The notes below the pieces were generated by a model. The model had not been told where the DNA came from. It searched no databases and was given only the letters and a program-made list of their open reading frames with translations. A stretch of 64,000 nucleotides of DNA from an uncultured Bacteroidales bacterium. Its GTDB lineage: Bacteria > Bacteroidota > Bacteroidia > Bacteroidales > WCHB1-69. Location of the stretch: positions 1 through 64,000 of the forward strand of contig CAJOFJ010000013.1 in assembly GCA_905233625.1 (NCBI GenBank), in the 5' to 3' direction. A program made the translations under genes and the position numbers. Position 1 is the first letter of the stretch; every line of letters starts with the position of its first letter. Of this stretch, positions 8,503-16,169 are shown in pieces.

Positions 8503-9036
8503 TCATGCCTTTGCATCATAAAATTCTTCTACCATTGCATACAACTTGCTTGTAAATTGATCGATAGTCATACTTCTACGAAGAGCATCTTCGATAGAGC
8601 ATTTGCGAGGTACAACAGGCGTATGCTCAACGCAACCTGTAGAGTGGTTATGTGTGCTTTCGACAAAATCATCCATGTGCTGCTTGAACTCTTCCAGTCT
8701 TTTACGGCACGCCTCGGCATTATCGGGCAAGATGTCAATGCCGTAGCAGGAGCCGACAGCAATCAAGCTCTTGAATTCCCAATCGGTTTGGGATTAAATG
8801 TCTTGCAGAAGAGAAAGTTTGCGACGGAGGATCTCAATGAGGAAGTTGCCGTCGCCGCAGGCGGGCTCGAGGAAACGGCTGTCGAGCCGGAAAGACTCGT
8901 CACGCACCAGGTCGAGCATGGCATTCACCTCGCGGGGATTGGTGAACACCTCACCATGGTCAGCCACCATCTGGCGGCTTTTGATTTGGGATTTAGGGTT
9001 TTCGTTACTGGGCATAAAACAATCGTGGAACTTCAA
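8503..9036 (-). pseudogene. Decayed adenine-specific DNA methyltransferase
   Basis: One minus-strand frame contains the start of an N6-adenine methyltransferase. It has a family N-terminus (HDCFMPSNENPKSQIKSRQ), the SAM-binding motif FLEPACGDGNFL, and then YGIDILPDNAEACRKRL. A TAA at 8794-8796 interrupts the frame between these two parts. The catalytic NPPY motif is absent, and the frame ends after about 178 codons without the catalytic domain. The frame opens 5' as far as 9060 without an ATG (TTG at 9036). Protein function is therefore unlikely; it may be the leftover of a restriction-modification or mobile-element gene. Confidence 0.75.
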
Positions 9037-9184
9037 GAAGTCAGTAGGAGCGAAAACGCTTTATAATATGTTAGTTATCTTTCTATTCTTTTATTGTTTC
9101 GTGTGTATTATTCGTTTTTTAGTTAATATTATGGTGCAAAGATATGTATTTTATTCAGATTATGCAAAAAACAATGTATTTATA

Positions 9185-9427
9185 TTACATCCCATCCCCC
9201 TTCTCCCTCATAAACTCGTCACAAACGTACAAGTCGCCGTAGAGGTAGAGGCCTGTGGATTTGTCGTGGAGGTCGGCGCAGGTTTGACTTTCGTAGAACA
9301 GCTGCAACGCTTTCTCGGGCGCAATGTTCAAGCGCTTGGCCAACTCTACGGAGATGGCCCCAATGCGGTTGCTCATGATAATCTCCTGTATAACAGGGGA
9401 TTTAACAGGGTCTTCTATCTCCCTCAT
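9185..9427 (-). CDS. DUF3791-like small protein, downstream partner
   Basis: An 80-residue protein with the pattern MSNRIGAISVELAKRL, EKALQLFYESQTCADLHD and LYLYGDLYVCDEFM. It resembles the small DUF3791-type proteins that occur in pairs in Bacteroidales, often beside an ADP-ribosyltransferase-like DUF3990 gene. The ATG at 9427 is chosen because it overlaps the upstream gene's TGA as ATGA; an ATG at 9454 would cause a 31-base overlap. No DUF3990 partner follows; the methyltransferase pseudogene does. Function is unknown. Confidence 0.7.
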   Translation of the reverse strand: MREIEDPVKSPVIQEIIMSNRIGAISVELAKRLNIAPEKALQLFYESQTCADLHDKSTGLYLYGDLYVCDEFMREKGDGM

Positions 9428-9663
9428 TTCTTTGCCTCCCAATTGTTCATACATTCAACTAACCCCTCCGCAAGCTTTTCACGACTCTCGGTATGAAGTG
9501 TTTCGTAGTGGGGAAGTATATATTGCTCAATCAGATTCACACGTTTCATCCGCTGGTACACCTCTTTATATGACGTGCCCAACCATCGTGCGGTGGTCTC
9601 GATGCAGGTAGCCACAAAAGCCATAACCACCTGCGTTTTTGATATTTCAACAAGATTTTTCAT
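9424..9663 (-). CDS. DUF3791 family small protein, upstream partner
   Basis: A 79-residue protein with the DUF3791 pattern: VVMAFVATCIETTARWLG, YKEVYQRMKRVNLIEQYILPHYETLHTESRE read in parts, and a charged C-terminus. It is the first gene of a two-gene operon that overlaps its partner as ATGA (9424-9427), so the two are probably translationally coupled. A toxin-antitoxin-like role is often suspected for such pairs but cannot be read from this sequence. It is preceded by a -7 element at 9693-9700. Confidence 0.75.
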   Translation of the reverse strand: MKNLVEISKTQVVMAFVATCIETTARWLGTSYKEVYQRMKRVNLIEQYILPHYETLHTESREKLAEGLVECMNNWEAKK

Positions 9664-9692
9664 CCCTGACGAGCAATATATATTTCATCCTG

Positions 9693-9700
9693 CAAATGTA
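9693..9700 (-). promoter_or_regulatory. -7 promoter element of DUF3791 pair
   Basis: Minus-strand TACATTTG matches TAnnTTTG and lies 29 bases upstream of the start at 9663. Confidence 0.5.
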
Positions 9701-9767
9701 CATAAAAACTTTGGATTACATACGGACAAACAAAGATATTCTATCAAAACAGAAAAAAAACAAAGTT

Positions 9768-10856
9768 TTACCTCACCACAAACCTCGCGGTTTCCCTGAA
9801 ATCTTTGCCCTTTATCTGCAAGAAATAGACTCCTTTCCCTAATGCTGAGACGTGAATTGTGCCGGAAGTGGAACCTGTACGCACTTCTTGCCCCAAGACA
9901 TTGAAAATGGAATACTCTACCGTTTCGGAGGGAAGATTTTTAATGTGTAGAACATCCGAAACAGGATTGGGATAAATCTCTATCAACTGTTGGCATGGGG
10001 AATCTTGAATGGCGAAAGGCGTTTGTGTCGGAATGATATTCACGATTATTCCCTCCAACTTGGTCATGCCATAATAGAAATCCGGATCTGGGATATAGTA
10101 CCAGTTGTCCAAAGAGCCACCATAGCCAAAATTAATATGGAATTTGCCATCTTCTGGACGATAGCCATCGACCACGACGTTGTGACCAACCGTTCCCGCA
10201 GGATTTTCAACAGCCAAATGGGCAGGATAACCAGCTTGCAGATTGGAAATCAATGTGGAATACATTACCGAATCAGCTTCACGAAACAACTGGCAATCCG
10301 TAAAGCCAAAGCGTTGGTAAGCCGCAAACGCCTGATCCACCGCAAAAGTGCCGGAAGCTTGCGAAGTATAGATCTGTGTGCAAGCTGTGCCACAGGCAAA
10401 AACAACAGCAGCCGCCTGTAAACCAGAGAGTTCTTCGCCACGCTGGAAAGTGGCATCGACGGAATCCAACAACTCGTTCAACTGCGGAAATGACGGGAAT
10501 TGCAAGCTTGCCCAATCGTCATCAATATTATAATTGCGACCAGCGTAGTTGTGGGCATAATCGTCATTATCGGAGAAACGGGTATTTTGTGTCGTTCGCA
10601 AATAATTGATAATCTGACCCATGGCTATAGCTGGGCATCCTGCAAGACTATACGAATTGCCATTCATCGGATCTCTTGGGCAAAGCTGATTATATGGATA
10701 ATCTTGATCCCAACTTGAATTCAGCAAGCCCTCCGAACGAAGCAATGGAGGATTGGAAGCCGGGATTTCCACTGTCTTAAGAAGGGGACTCTGAGCCCAA
10801 GCATTCAAGCTACAAAAAGAGAGCAGCAGGGACAAAACCAGTGCATATACTTTCAT
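9768..10856 (-). CDS. C10 family cysteine protease with T9SS sorting domain
   Basis: A 362-residue secreted protease. Signal peptide 1 to about 21 (ends NAWAQ). The peptidase C10 (streptopain/interpain) domain holds the catalytic Cys74 in SLAGCPAIAMGQIINY and His225 in VGHNVVVDGY. Residues about 288-362 form a type IX secretion (Por) C-terminal domain: IYPNPVSDVLHI, YSIFNVLGQEV, GKGVYFLQI and a basic end. The protein should be exported across the outer membrane and anchored or released there. The propeptide is very short for the family. Its ATG overlaps the stop of the RelB-like antitoxin gene as ATGA, so it appears translationally coupled to it. A fragment of a second copy lies at 6883-7017. 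Confidence 0.92.
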   Translation of the reverse strand: MKVYALVLSLLLSFCSLNAWAQSPLLKTVEIPASNPPLLRSEGLLNSSWDQDYPYNQLCPRDPMNGNSYSLAGCPAIAMGQIINYLRTTQNTRFSDNDDYAHNYAGRNYNIDDDWASLQFPSFPQLNELLDSVDATFQRGEELSGLQAAAVVFACGTACTQIYTSQASGTFAVDQAFAAYQRFGFTDCQLFREADSVMYSTLISNLQAGYPAHLAVENPAGTVGHNVVVDGYRPEDGKFHINFGYGGSLDNWYYIPDPDFYYGMTKLEGIIVNIIPTQTPFAIQDSPCQQLIEIYPNPVSDVLHIKNLPSETVEYSIFNVLGQEVRTGSTSGTIHVSALGKGVYFLQIKGKDFRETARFVVR

Positions 10857-11143
10857 CTATTAGTTCTTGTTTTTGAAATTTCCTCATTAATTTCCTCCAA
10901 GGTTAAATCAGGAGTGTTGCCATCCTCGGCCCACTCACGCATATTTCGAAATGCCGCGACACGTTCTGCCGTGTTTTTCACCTCTCCTGCCCTAATTTCA
11001 AATGGAATGCGCCGGCGTTGCACCACCGCTCTGGCAAAAATATTGATAGCTGTATTAACACTCATCCCAAATTCCGAACATAAGGCGTCAAACATTGTCT
11101 TCAGTTGTGAGTCCATCCTCACTGTCATGGATACTTGTGACAT
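10853..11143 (-). CDS. RelB/DinJ family antitoxin
   Basis: A 96-residue protein with a ribbon-helix-helix N-terminus (SMTVRMDSQLKTMFDALCSEFGMS read in parts), the TAINIFARAVVQRRRIPFEI helix typical of RelB/DinJ, and an acidic C-terminal toxin-binding-like tail. The ATG at 11143 fits the family; the longer frame to 11179 runs through the promoter. Such proteins repress their own operon and neutralise a RelE/YafQ RNase, but no toxin gene is present. Instead its stop overlaps the start of a C10 protease gene. It is either an orphan antitoxin or a regulator of the protease; the second is my inference. Confidence 0.88.
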   Translation of the reverse strand: MSQVSMTVRMDSQLKTMFDALCSEFGMSVNTAINIFARAVVQRRRIPFEIRAGEVKNTAERVAAFRNMREWAEDGNTPDLTLEEINEEISKTRTNR

Positions 11144-11168
11144 ATCAATTTGATTTAAAATTACGCCA

Positions 11169-11176
11169 CAAAGATA
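11169..11176 (-). promoter_or_regulatory. -7 promoter element of relB-C10 protease operon
   Basis: Minus-strand TATCTTTG fits TAnnTTTG. A TTTTG at about 11199-11203 on the same strand is a reasonable -33 element. It lies 25 bases before the antitoxin start. Confidence 0.65.
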
Positions 11177-11179
11177 CAA

Positions 11180-11507
11180 AATTATTTCATATAGACATCA
11201 AAACTATAAAAAATACTTGAACATTAAAATTTCACATTCAACTTTACTTTTATTTCTTTGTAGGATATATTGTAATGTTAGCCAATCACACCGCCTCTTC
11301 CCCATTTATTTCATTCTTCGACTTTCTTTTTTCCTTCCTTTTTTTCAAATTAACATTTATTAACATTTTTATTCTATTAATAATCAAAAGTTTAAATTAA
11401 TTAATAAAACATAAAAACGTTTTATAAGACATAAAGCCGTATCTTTGCAGCCGATTTTGACGAAAGAAATAGTGCAGATTGAATAACCTCAAAATTATCC
11501 AACGAAC
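11180..11507. promoter_or_regulatory. AT-rich divergent intergenic region with -7 element at 11440-11447
   Basis: About 330 bases with no gene. The divergent relB promoter lies at its left edge. On the plus strand TATCTTTG at 11440-11447 matches TAnnTTTG and would serve the glycosyltransferase, giving a leader of roughly 55-60 bases. The rest is AT-rich runs without clear repeats. Confidence 0.55.
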
Positions 11508-12647
11508 ATGAAAATTCTTTTTGTTATTGAAATGATTGACAACCATAATGGAACAAGCGTATCCGCCATGCGCTTTGCCTCAGAACTGAAAAACCGTGGA
11601 CATGAAGTGAAGATACTGACTACCGGAGAGCCCAAGCCCGACCGCTTTGTGGTACCCAATCGTCGCCTGCCGCTGGTCGACCCAATAGCTCAACGTCACG
11701 GCTTCCAGTATGCCGAGGCTGACGAAAATATTATTCGCGAAGCATTGGAATGGTGTGATGTAGCACATTGCTATATGCCTTTTGGCTTGGAAATAGCCAC
11801 GAAACGGATGGCTGAGAAAATGGGAAAGCCCTGTACGGCAGCATTTCACGTACAGCCTGAGAATGTGACAGCCACCTTCAGTATGCAAAATGTAAAATGG
11901 ATAAACTCCCTCATTTACAGCAATTTCAACAAAACATTCTTCAAAGAATTCAAGCGGATACACTGTCCCAGCAACTTCATTGCCGACTATTTGCAAAAAC
12001 ATGGGTACACCAGCAAAATGCACGTCATCAGCAACGGCTGTCCAACGGAATACCACTGGCACAAATGTGCAAAGCCGGCATGGTGTGCCGATAAATTTGT
12101 GGTGCTCATGGTCGGCCGACTTTCACCGGAAAAACACCAAGAAATCATATTAGATGCTGTACAGCATTCAGCATACGAGAAACAAATACAAGTGATTTTG
12201 GTAGGAACCGGCTTGAGCGAACAAAAATTGCGCAAAAAAGCCGAGAAACTGACCAATCCCCCGCGCATAGGATTTATGTCGGACCAAGATCTGATGGATG
12301 TATTGGGATATGCGGATTTGTATGTACACGCGGGCGAAGTGGAACTAGAATCCCTTTCGTGTTTGGAGGCCATGAGCAGCGGATTGGTTCCCCTCATCTC
12401 TGACAGTCCGCTGAGTGCCACACCACAATTCGCATTAGATAACCGCAGTCTGTTCAAACACAGCGACCCCAAAGCATTGGCACAAAAGATAGACTATTGG
12501 ATTGAAAATCCAGAAGCCATAAAGAAAATGGGAAGAACCTACGCCAACTTTGCCAAACGATACAGTCTGACCAATTCCGTGAAGCTTTTTGAAAAGATGT
12601 TAAAGGAAGAAATAGCGGAACATGAAACCTCATCCAAAAACAATTAG
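11508..12647 (+). CDS. GT4-family glycosyltransferase
   Basis: A 379-residue GT-B glycosyltransferase. The N-terminal acceptor domain starts MKILFVIEMIDNHNGTSVSA. The C-terminal donor domain has VVLMVGRLSPEKHQE, and the EX7E motif lies in ELESLSCLEAMSSG. It resembles GT4 enzymes such as glucosyl-diacylglycerol synthases or polysaccharide glycosyltransferases, which use a nucleotide sugar at the cytoplasmic membrane face. The acceptor is unknown. Its 3' end overlaps the following esterase gene by 26 bases, so the two are co-transcribed and possibly coupled. Confidence 0.88.
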   Translation: MKILFVIEMIDNHNGTSVSAMRFASELKNRGHEVKILTTGEPKPDRFVVPNRRLPLVDPIAQRHGFQYAEADENIIREALEWCDVAHCYMPFGLEIATKRMAEKMGKPCTAAFHVQPENVTATFSMQNVKWINSLIYSNFNKTFFKEFKRIHCPSNFIADYLQKHGYTSKMHVISNGCPTEYHWHKCAKPAWCADKFVVLMVGRLSPEKHQEIILDAVQHSAYEKQIQVILVGTGLSEQKLRKKAEKLTNPPRIGFMSDQDLMDVLGYADLYVHAGEVELESLSCLEAMSSGLVPLISDSPLSATPQFALDNRSLFKHSDPKALAQKIDYWIENPEAIKKMGRTYANFAKRYSLTNSVKLFEKMLKEEIAEHETSSKNN

Positions 12648-13779
12648 CGGGAGTCTGCTTGTATTATTTCTGTTGTTTCCTGTTTTTTTAGGGGCACAAT
12701 CGTCTAACGCCCAATCTCCCATATATAATGAAGACGGCTCGGTGACTTTTGTCCTCAAAAAAACTGACAGCCGCCGAGTTAAGCTCTATTGCGACTGCGC
12801 CTTACGCAACAGGAAATATAACGTTAAGCTGGAGAACCTGCATTCGGTCCGCATGACCCGTGACCCAAACGGATGGTTCACTTACACCACTCCGCCTCTT
12901 GTGCCTGAGGTATATACCTACCAATTTAAATCACACAGACAAAGGCTGATAGACCCCTCTAATGCGGACTCCATACGGATTTCTGACGGGAAACGAAGTG
13001 TATTTGTGATTCCCGGCTCTTACATCACCGACTTATGCCTTACCGACTCACTCTGCGGGAAAACGGAACTATGTGCTTTTGTGGATACCGTCAGTGGAAA
13101 AACACGCAGCATATTGCTCTACCTGCCGCCACAATATGACGAGTCTGAGCAAACCTATCCAGTATTGTATTTACTGCATGGCATAGACGGAAACGAAAAG
13201 GCATGGCACGACCGCGGAAGGGCTATACAACTAGCTGACAATCTGATACGACAAGGCAAAGCCGAACCGATGATCATAGTGATGCCCGATGCCAACCCCA
13301 AAGAGCTTATCGGCCAGGACGAGCACATCAGTTTGATGAAAAACCTGCTCCACTACCACACATGGTTCCATTACGATTTTGAGCGCGCATTTCCGGATAT
13401 GGACAAATTCATATCCACCCATTACCGCATATCCCCCGACATGAAAATGCGGGCTGTTTGCGGTTTGTCGGCCGGCTCAACCCAATCGGTAACGCTTGCC
13501 AAGATGTATGAAAACGAATTCAAATATGTGGGCTTATTCTCCCCCATCGTACACCGCAAGCAAGTGCCTAACAGCAAGAATTCTATCTATTGGATTGGTA
13601 GTGGAAAAACGGACATTTTTCATATACAGAGCAAGAAATTTGTGAAGAGAATACATCAGCGTCAAATTCCATACATCTATTACGAGACCCAAGGAGGTCA
13701 CACTTGGCGCAATTGGAGACTCTATTTATCTGAATTTCTGCAATTTATATTTAATAATAATGAAGAAAAAACCATGTAA
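12622..13779 (+). CDS. Secreted alpha/beta-hydrolase esterase (esterase D/feruloyl esterase-like)
   Basis: A 385-residue exported enzyme. Signal peptide 1 to about 25 (FLGAQ). Residues about 35-135 form a CBM48/E-set-like beta domain. Residues about 150-385 are a putative-esterase (PF00756) fold. The catalytic triad can be read: Ser283 in CGLSAGS, Asp331 in GSGKTDIF and His360 in GGHTWRNW. The family contains feruloyl and acetyl-xylan esterases that act on plant or microbial glycans in the periplasm or outside the cell. The gene starts inside the glycosyltransferase frame, indicating one transcript. Confidence 0.88.
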   Translation: MKPHPKTISGSLLVLFLLFPVFLGAQSSNAQSPIYNEDGSVTFVLKKTDSRRVKLYCDCALRNRKYNVKLENLHSVRMTRDPNGWFTYTTPPLVPEVYTYQFKSHRQRLIDPSNADSIRISDGKRSVFVIPGSYITDLCLTDSLCGKTELCAFVDTVSGKTRSILLYLPPQYDESEQTYPVLYLLHGIDGNEKAWHDRGRAIQLADNLIRQGKAEPMIIVMPDANPKELIGQDEHISLMKNLLHYHTWFHYDFERAFPDMDKFISTHYRISPDMKMRAVCGLSAGSTQSVTLAKMYENEFKYVGLFSPIVHRKQVPNSKNSIYWIGSGKTDIFHIQSKKFVKRIHQRQIPYIYYETQGGHTWRNWRLYLSEFLQFIFNNNEEKTM

Positions 13780-13801
13780 ATCAAAAAAAATTTCACTTTC
13801 A

Positions 13802-13845
13802 TTGTAACGTTTTTGCATGTTTACACGTCCTATGGATACAAGACA
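13802..13845 (+). promoter_or_regulatory. Shared upstream block of surface-protein genes
   Basis: TTGTAACGTTTTTG at 13802-13815, followed by ATGTTTA, recurs exactly at 25400-25413 on the minus strand, upstream of another FISUMP gene. The next part, ACGTCCTATG...AGACAAT, resembles ACGTCTTATG...AGACAAT at about 63247-63264, before the terminal surface protein. It does not fit TAnnTTTG and may be a distinct promoter or operator. Confidence 0.45.
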
Positions 13846-13882
13846 ATGTTTTTTTAATCAATAAATCAAAAAAATTACGACA

Positions 13883-14656
13883 ATGAAAAGAAACATTTAT
13901 CTGATTTTGGGTATTGTATTATCCCTAGCCTTGTGTATAGTTTCATGCAAAAAAGAGAAAATCAATGCTAACAATTCAACGGCAACAAATGAAGAGCCAC
14001 AAGGAGACGGCATTATCCGGAATGCCGTAAAAGATTATGACGGAAATATATACGATGCAGTAAGACTCGGTGAGCAAATATGGTTGGCAACCAATTTGCG
14101 TACTACGCACTACGCTGACGGCACTGCCATTGACGAGGGCACCAGGGCCGTTTATAATCATGCATATTATTATAAACCTACTGGTGTACCCACTTCGTAC
14201 GGTTACTTCTACAACTGGAAAGCAGCTGTGAGATATAGTGATTCTTCCGAAGAAAATCCAAGTGGGGTGCAAGGAGCATGCCCCAACGGATGGCATGTGC
14301 CCAGTGACGCGGAGTGGAAACAACTTACCGACTATTGCAGGGCTGAATACCCTGGCTATTTATCCAAGGTATTGGCATCTGTTGAAGGCTGGGAAGCCGG
14401 CGAACGTGCAGGCACACCCGGCTATGAGCCAAGTTCCAACAATGCAAGCGGATTCAATGCAATGCCTACTGGTTTTTTCTCCGGTACAAGTGATAATTTC
14501 TCACCGCTAGGCATCGTTTGCAATTTCTGGGGAGCCACTGGCTGCGACTACTGCTCTTACGCATACGGCCATAGTATGACTTATAACAGCACGGATTTTT
14601 ATCGCGGCCAAAGAGAGAAAAACGAAGGCCTTTCAGTACGCTGCGTGAGAGACTAA
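13883..14656 (+). CDS. FISUMP-domain lipoprotein
   Basis: A 257-residue lipoprotein: the signal peptide ends at the lipobox cysteine of CIVSCKK (about residue 22). From about residue 50 onwards it carries the Fibrobacter succinogenes major paralogous domain: YDAVRLGEQIWLATNLRTTHYADGT read in parts, the YFYNWKAAV core, CPNGWHVPSDAEWKQL, SNNASGFNAMPTGFF and the terminal LSVRCVRD. The family is a C-type-lectin-like surface fold of unknown ligand. It is one of three full copies plus one remnant in this window. It is likely monocistronic. Confidence 0.9.
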   Translation: MKRNIYLILGIVLSLALCIVSCKKEKINANNSTATNEEPQGDGIIRNAVKDYDGNIYDAVRLGEQIWLATNLRTTHYADGTAIDEGTRAVYNHAYYYKPTGVPTSYGYFYNWKAAVRYSDSSEENPSGVQGACPNGWHVPSDAEWKQLTDYCRAEYPGYLSKVLASVEGWEAGERAGTPGYEPSSNNASGFNAMPTGFFSGTSDNFSPLGIVCNFWGATGCDYCSYAYGHSMTYNSTDFYRGQREKNEGLSVRCVRD

Positions 14657-14689
14657 GAAAAAAATCTTGCTTTTTTGAAAAAATAATCG

Positions 14690-14697
14690 TACATTTG
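14690..14697 (+). promoter_or_regulatory. -7 promoter element of lysine-fermentation operon
   Basis: TACATTTG matches TAnnTTTG, with CTTG at about 14666-14669 as a possible -33 element roughly 20 bases upstream. It lies 46 bases before the ATG at 14744. No other promoter of this type was seen before etfA ends. Confidence 0.6.
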
Positions 14698-14743
14698 CAA
14701 CCTTATTGCAATAGTGTATAATTATATTCAAAAAAGCATAATT

Positions 14744-15391
14744 ATGGATAAGTTTATTACTGTAGATGAGGCCGTTGCAAAGATTAAAAGCGGCATGACA
14801 TTAATGATTGGCGGTTTTCTGGCTGCCGGAACTCCCAACAAAATTGTTGAAGCTTTGTCGAAAACTGATGTCAAGGATTTGACCATCATCGCTAACGACA
14901 CTGCCTATCCCGACAAAGGTATCGGTTTGTTGATCACCAACAAGCAGGTCAAGAAAGTGATTGCTTCCCACATTGGCACCAACCCCAACACTATCCAACA
15001 GCTCAACGACAAGGAACTGATCGTGGAATTCTCACCCCAGGGCACCTTGGCTGAACGTATCCGTTGCGGCGGTGCAGGCTTAGGCGGTGTGCTGACTCCC
15101 ACTGGCATTGGCACTGTGGTGGAAGAAGGCAAACAAAAACTCACCATCGACGGTAAAGAATACTTGCTGGAGAAACCCCTCCACGCTGACATCGCCCTGA
15201 TCGGCGCCAACATCTCTGACGAAACCGGCAACCTGATTTACAAAGGCACCACCCAGAATTTCAATCCCATGATGGCCACTGCCGCTGACCTGGTAATCGC
15301 CGAGGCTCAGGAAGTTGTGAAGACCGGTGAGATTCCGATGGAGAATGTGCATACGCCCGGTATTTATGTGAATTATATTGTGAGAGGATAA
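14744..15391 (+). CDS. atoD: CoA-transferase alpha subunit (AtoD-like)
   Basis: A 215-residue family I CoA-transferase alpha subunit: MDKFITVDEAVAKIKSGMTLM, the glycine-rich GGFLAAGTPN near residue 27, and GGAGLGGVLTPTGIGT. With its beta subunit (AtoA type) it exchanges CoA between butyryl-CoA and acetoacetate, the step that connects lysine fermentation to butyrate release. Length and sequence are complete. The beta subunit, which carries the catalytic Glu, is not adjacent and is nowhere in this window. A 311-base repeat-filled gap follows. The start at 14744 is preferred to 14714 because it is the family N-terminus. Confidence 0.88.
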   Translation: MDKFITVDEAVAKIKSGMTLMIGGFLAAGTPNKIVEALSKTDVKDLTIIANDTAYPDKGIGLLITNKQVKKVIASHIGTNPNTIQQLNDKELIVEFSPQGTLAERIRCGGAGLGGVLTPTGIGTVVEEGKQKLTIDGKEYLLEKPLHADIALIGANISDETGNLIYKGTTQNFNPMMATAADLVIAEAQEVVKTGEIPMENVHTPGIYVNYIVRG

Positions 15392-15702
15392 ACGGTTGAA
15401 CGAGGAGACGTGCACTTCGTGCACTCGGGGAGACGGTTAGACGGTTAGACGGTTAGACGGTTAGACGGTTAGACGTTAAGACGTACACTAACGTGTACTC
15501 GGTTAGAAGGTTAGAAGGTCAGAAGGTTAGTCGAGAAGATGGGAAAACGATGATCGTATAACCGAGCGAGTAAAACGAGCGACTTCCCGAGCGAACAAAG
15601 TGAGCGTCTCACCGAACGAGCGAAGCGAGTGACTCACCGAGGGAACGAAGTGAACGACTCAACGTATAAAAACAAATCAACGAATAAACAAATCTAGAAA
15701 CA
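15392..15702. repeat. Repeat-filled spacer with octamer tandem array
   Basis: The 311 bases hold no gene. A palindrome, acgtgcacttcgtgcactcgg, opens the spacer. At 15431-15470 the octamer AGACGGTT is repeated five times, followed by a degenerate copy. At about 15560-15655 several GAGCGAA(C/G)...AGTGA(G)CGACTC units each form a small imperfect palindrome. The same family of units recurs at 30349-30530. The stretch separates atoD from kal within what should be one operon. Confidence 0.85.
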
Positions 15703-16095
15703 ATGGAATACAGAACAAAAATCAGACTTCGCATGAGTGCGAAGGATGCCCACTACGGTGGCAATTTGGTTGACGGTGCCCACATGGTTCACCTTTTCGG
15801 TGACGTGGCTACCGAGCTTTTGATTATGCGTGACGGCGACGAAGGTCTGTTCTGCGCATACGACATGATTGAATTCAAGGCTCCTGTTTATGCAGGCGAT
15901 TTTATCGAAGCCGAAGGCTGGATCGACCGCGAAGGCAACACCTCTCGTCACATGATGTTTGAGGCCCGCAAGGTTGCTGTCGCCCGTCCCGACATTTCTC
16001 CTTCAGCTGCCGATGAACTGGATGAGCCCATCCTGGTTTGCCGCGCTTCTGGCACCTGCGTGACACCGAAGGACTGCCAAAGAAAAAACAAATAA
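15703..16095 (+). CDS. kal: 3-aminobutyryl-CoA ammonia-lyase
   Basis: A 130-residue hot-dog-fold enzyme that removes ammonia from L-3-aminobutyryl-CoA to give crotonyl-CoA in lysine fermentation. The sequence matches Kal in length and pattern: [19 protein letters not shown] start (here [20 protein letters not shown] in part), [35 protein letters not shown] and a short C-terminus with CVTPKDC. It is followed by kce, its usual neighbour in Fusobacterium and Porphyromonas. A short double-hairpin repeat lies between them. Confidence 0.85.
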   Translation: MEYRTKIRLRMSAKDAHYGGNLVDGAHMVHLFGDVATELLIMRDGDEGLFCAYDMIEFKAPVYAGDFIEAEGWIDREGNTSRHMMFEARKVAVARPDISPSAADELDEPILVCRASGTCVTPKDCQRKNK

Positions 16096-16100
16096 TACAC

Positions 16101-16140
16101 TACCCCGCCCTTCGGGCACCCCTTCTGAAAGAAGGGGAAT
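16101..16140. repeat. Short double-hairpin repeat (MITE derivative)
   Basis: TACCCCGCCCTTCGGGCACC is followed by a perfect CCCCTTCT-GAA-AGAAGGGG stem. The near-identical element is at 39990-40032, and the ends match the roughly 120-bp elements at 45726-45845 and 61259-61378. Lying between kal and kce, the hairpins could attenuate transcription or stabilise mRNA ends. Confidence 0.8.
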
Positions 16141-16169
16141 TTAAATTTCAACAAATCAACAATTCAACA

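Noticed and set aside
15431..15478. Octamer array as a CRISPR
   Set aside because: Units are 8 bp, directly adjacent and without spacers; no cas genes are present.
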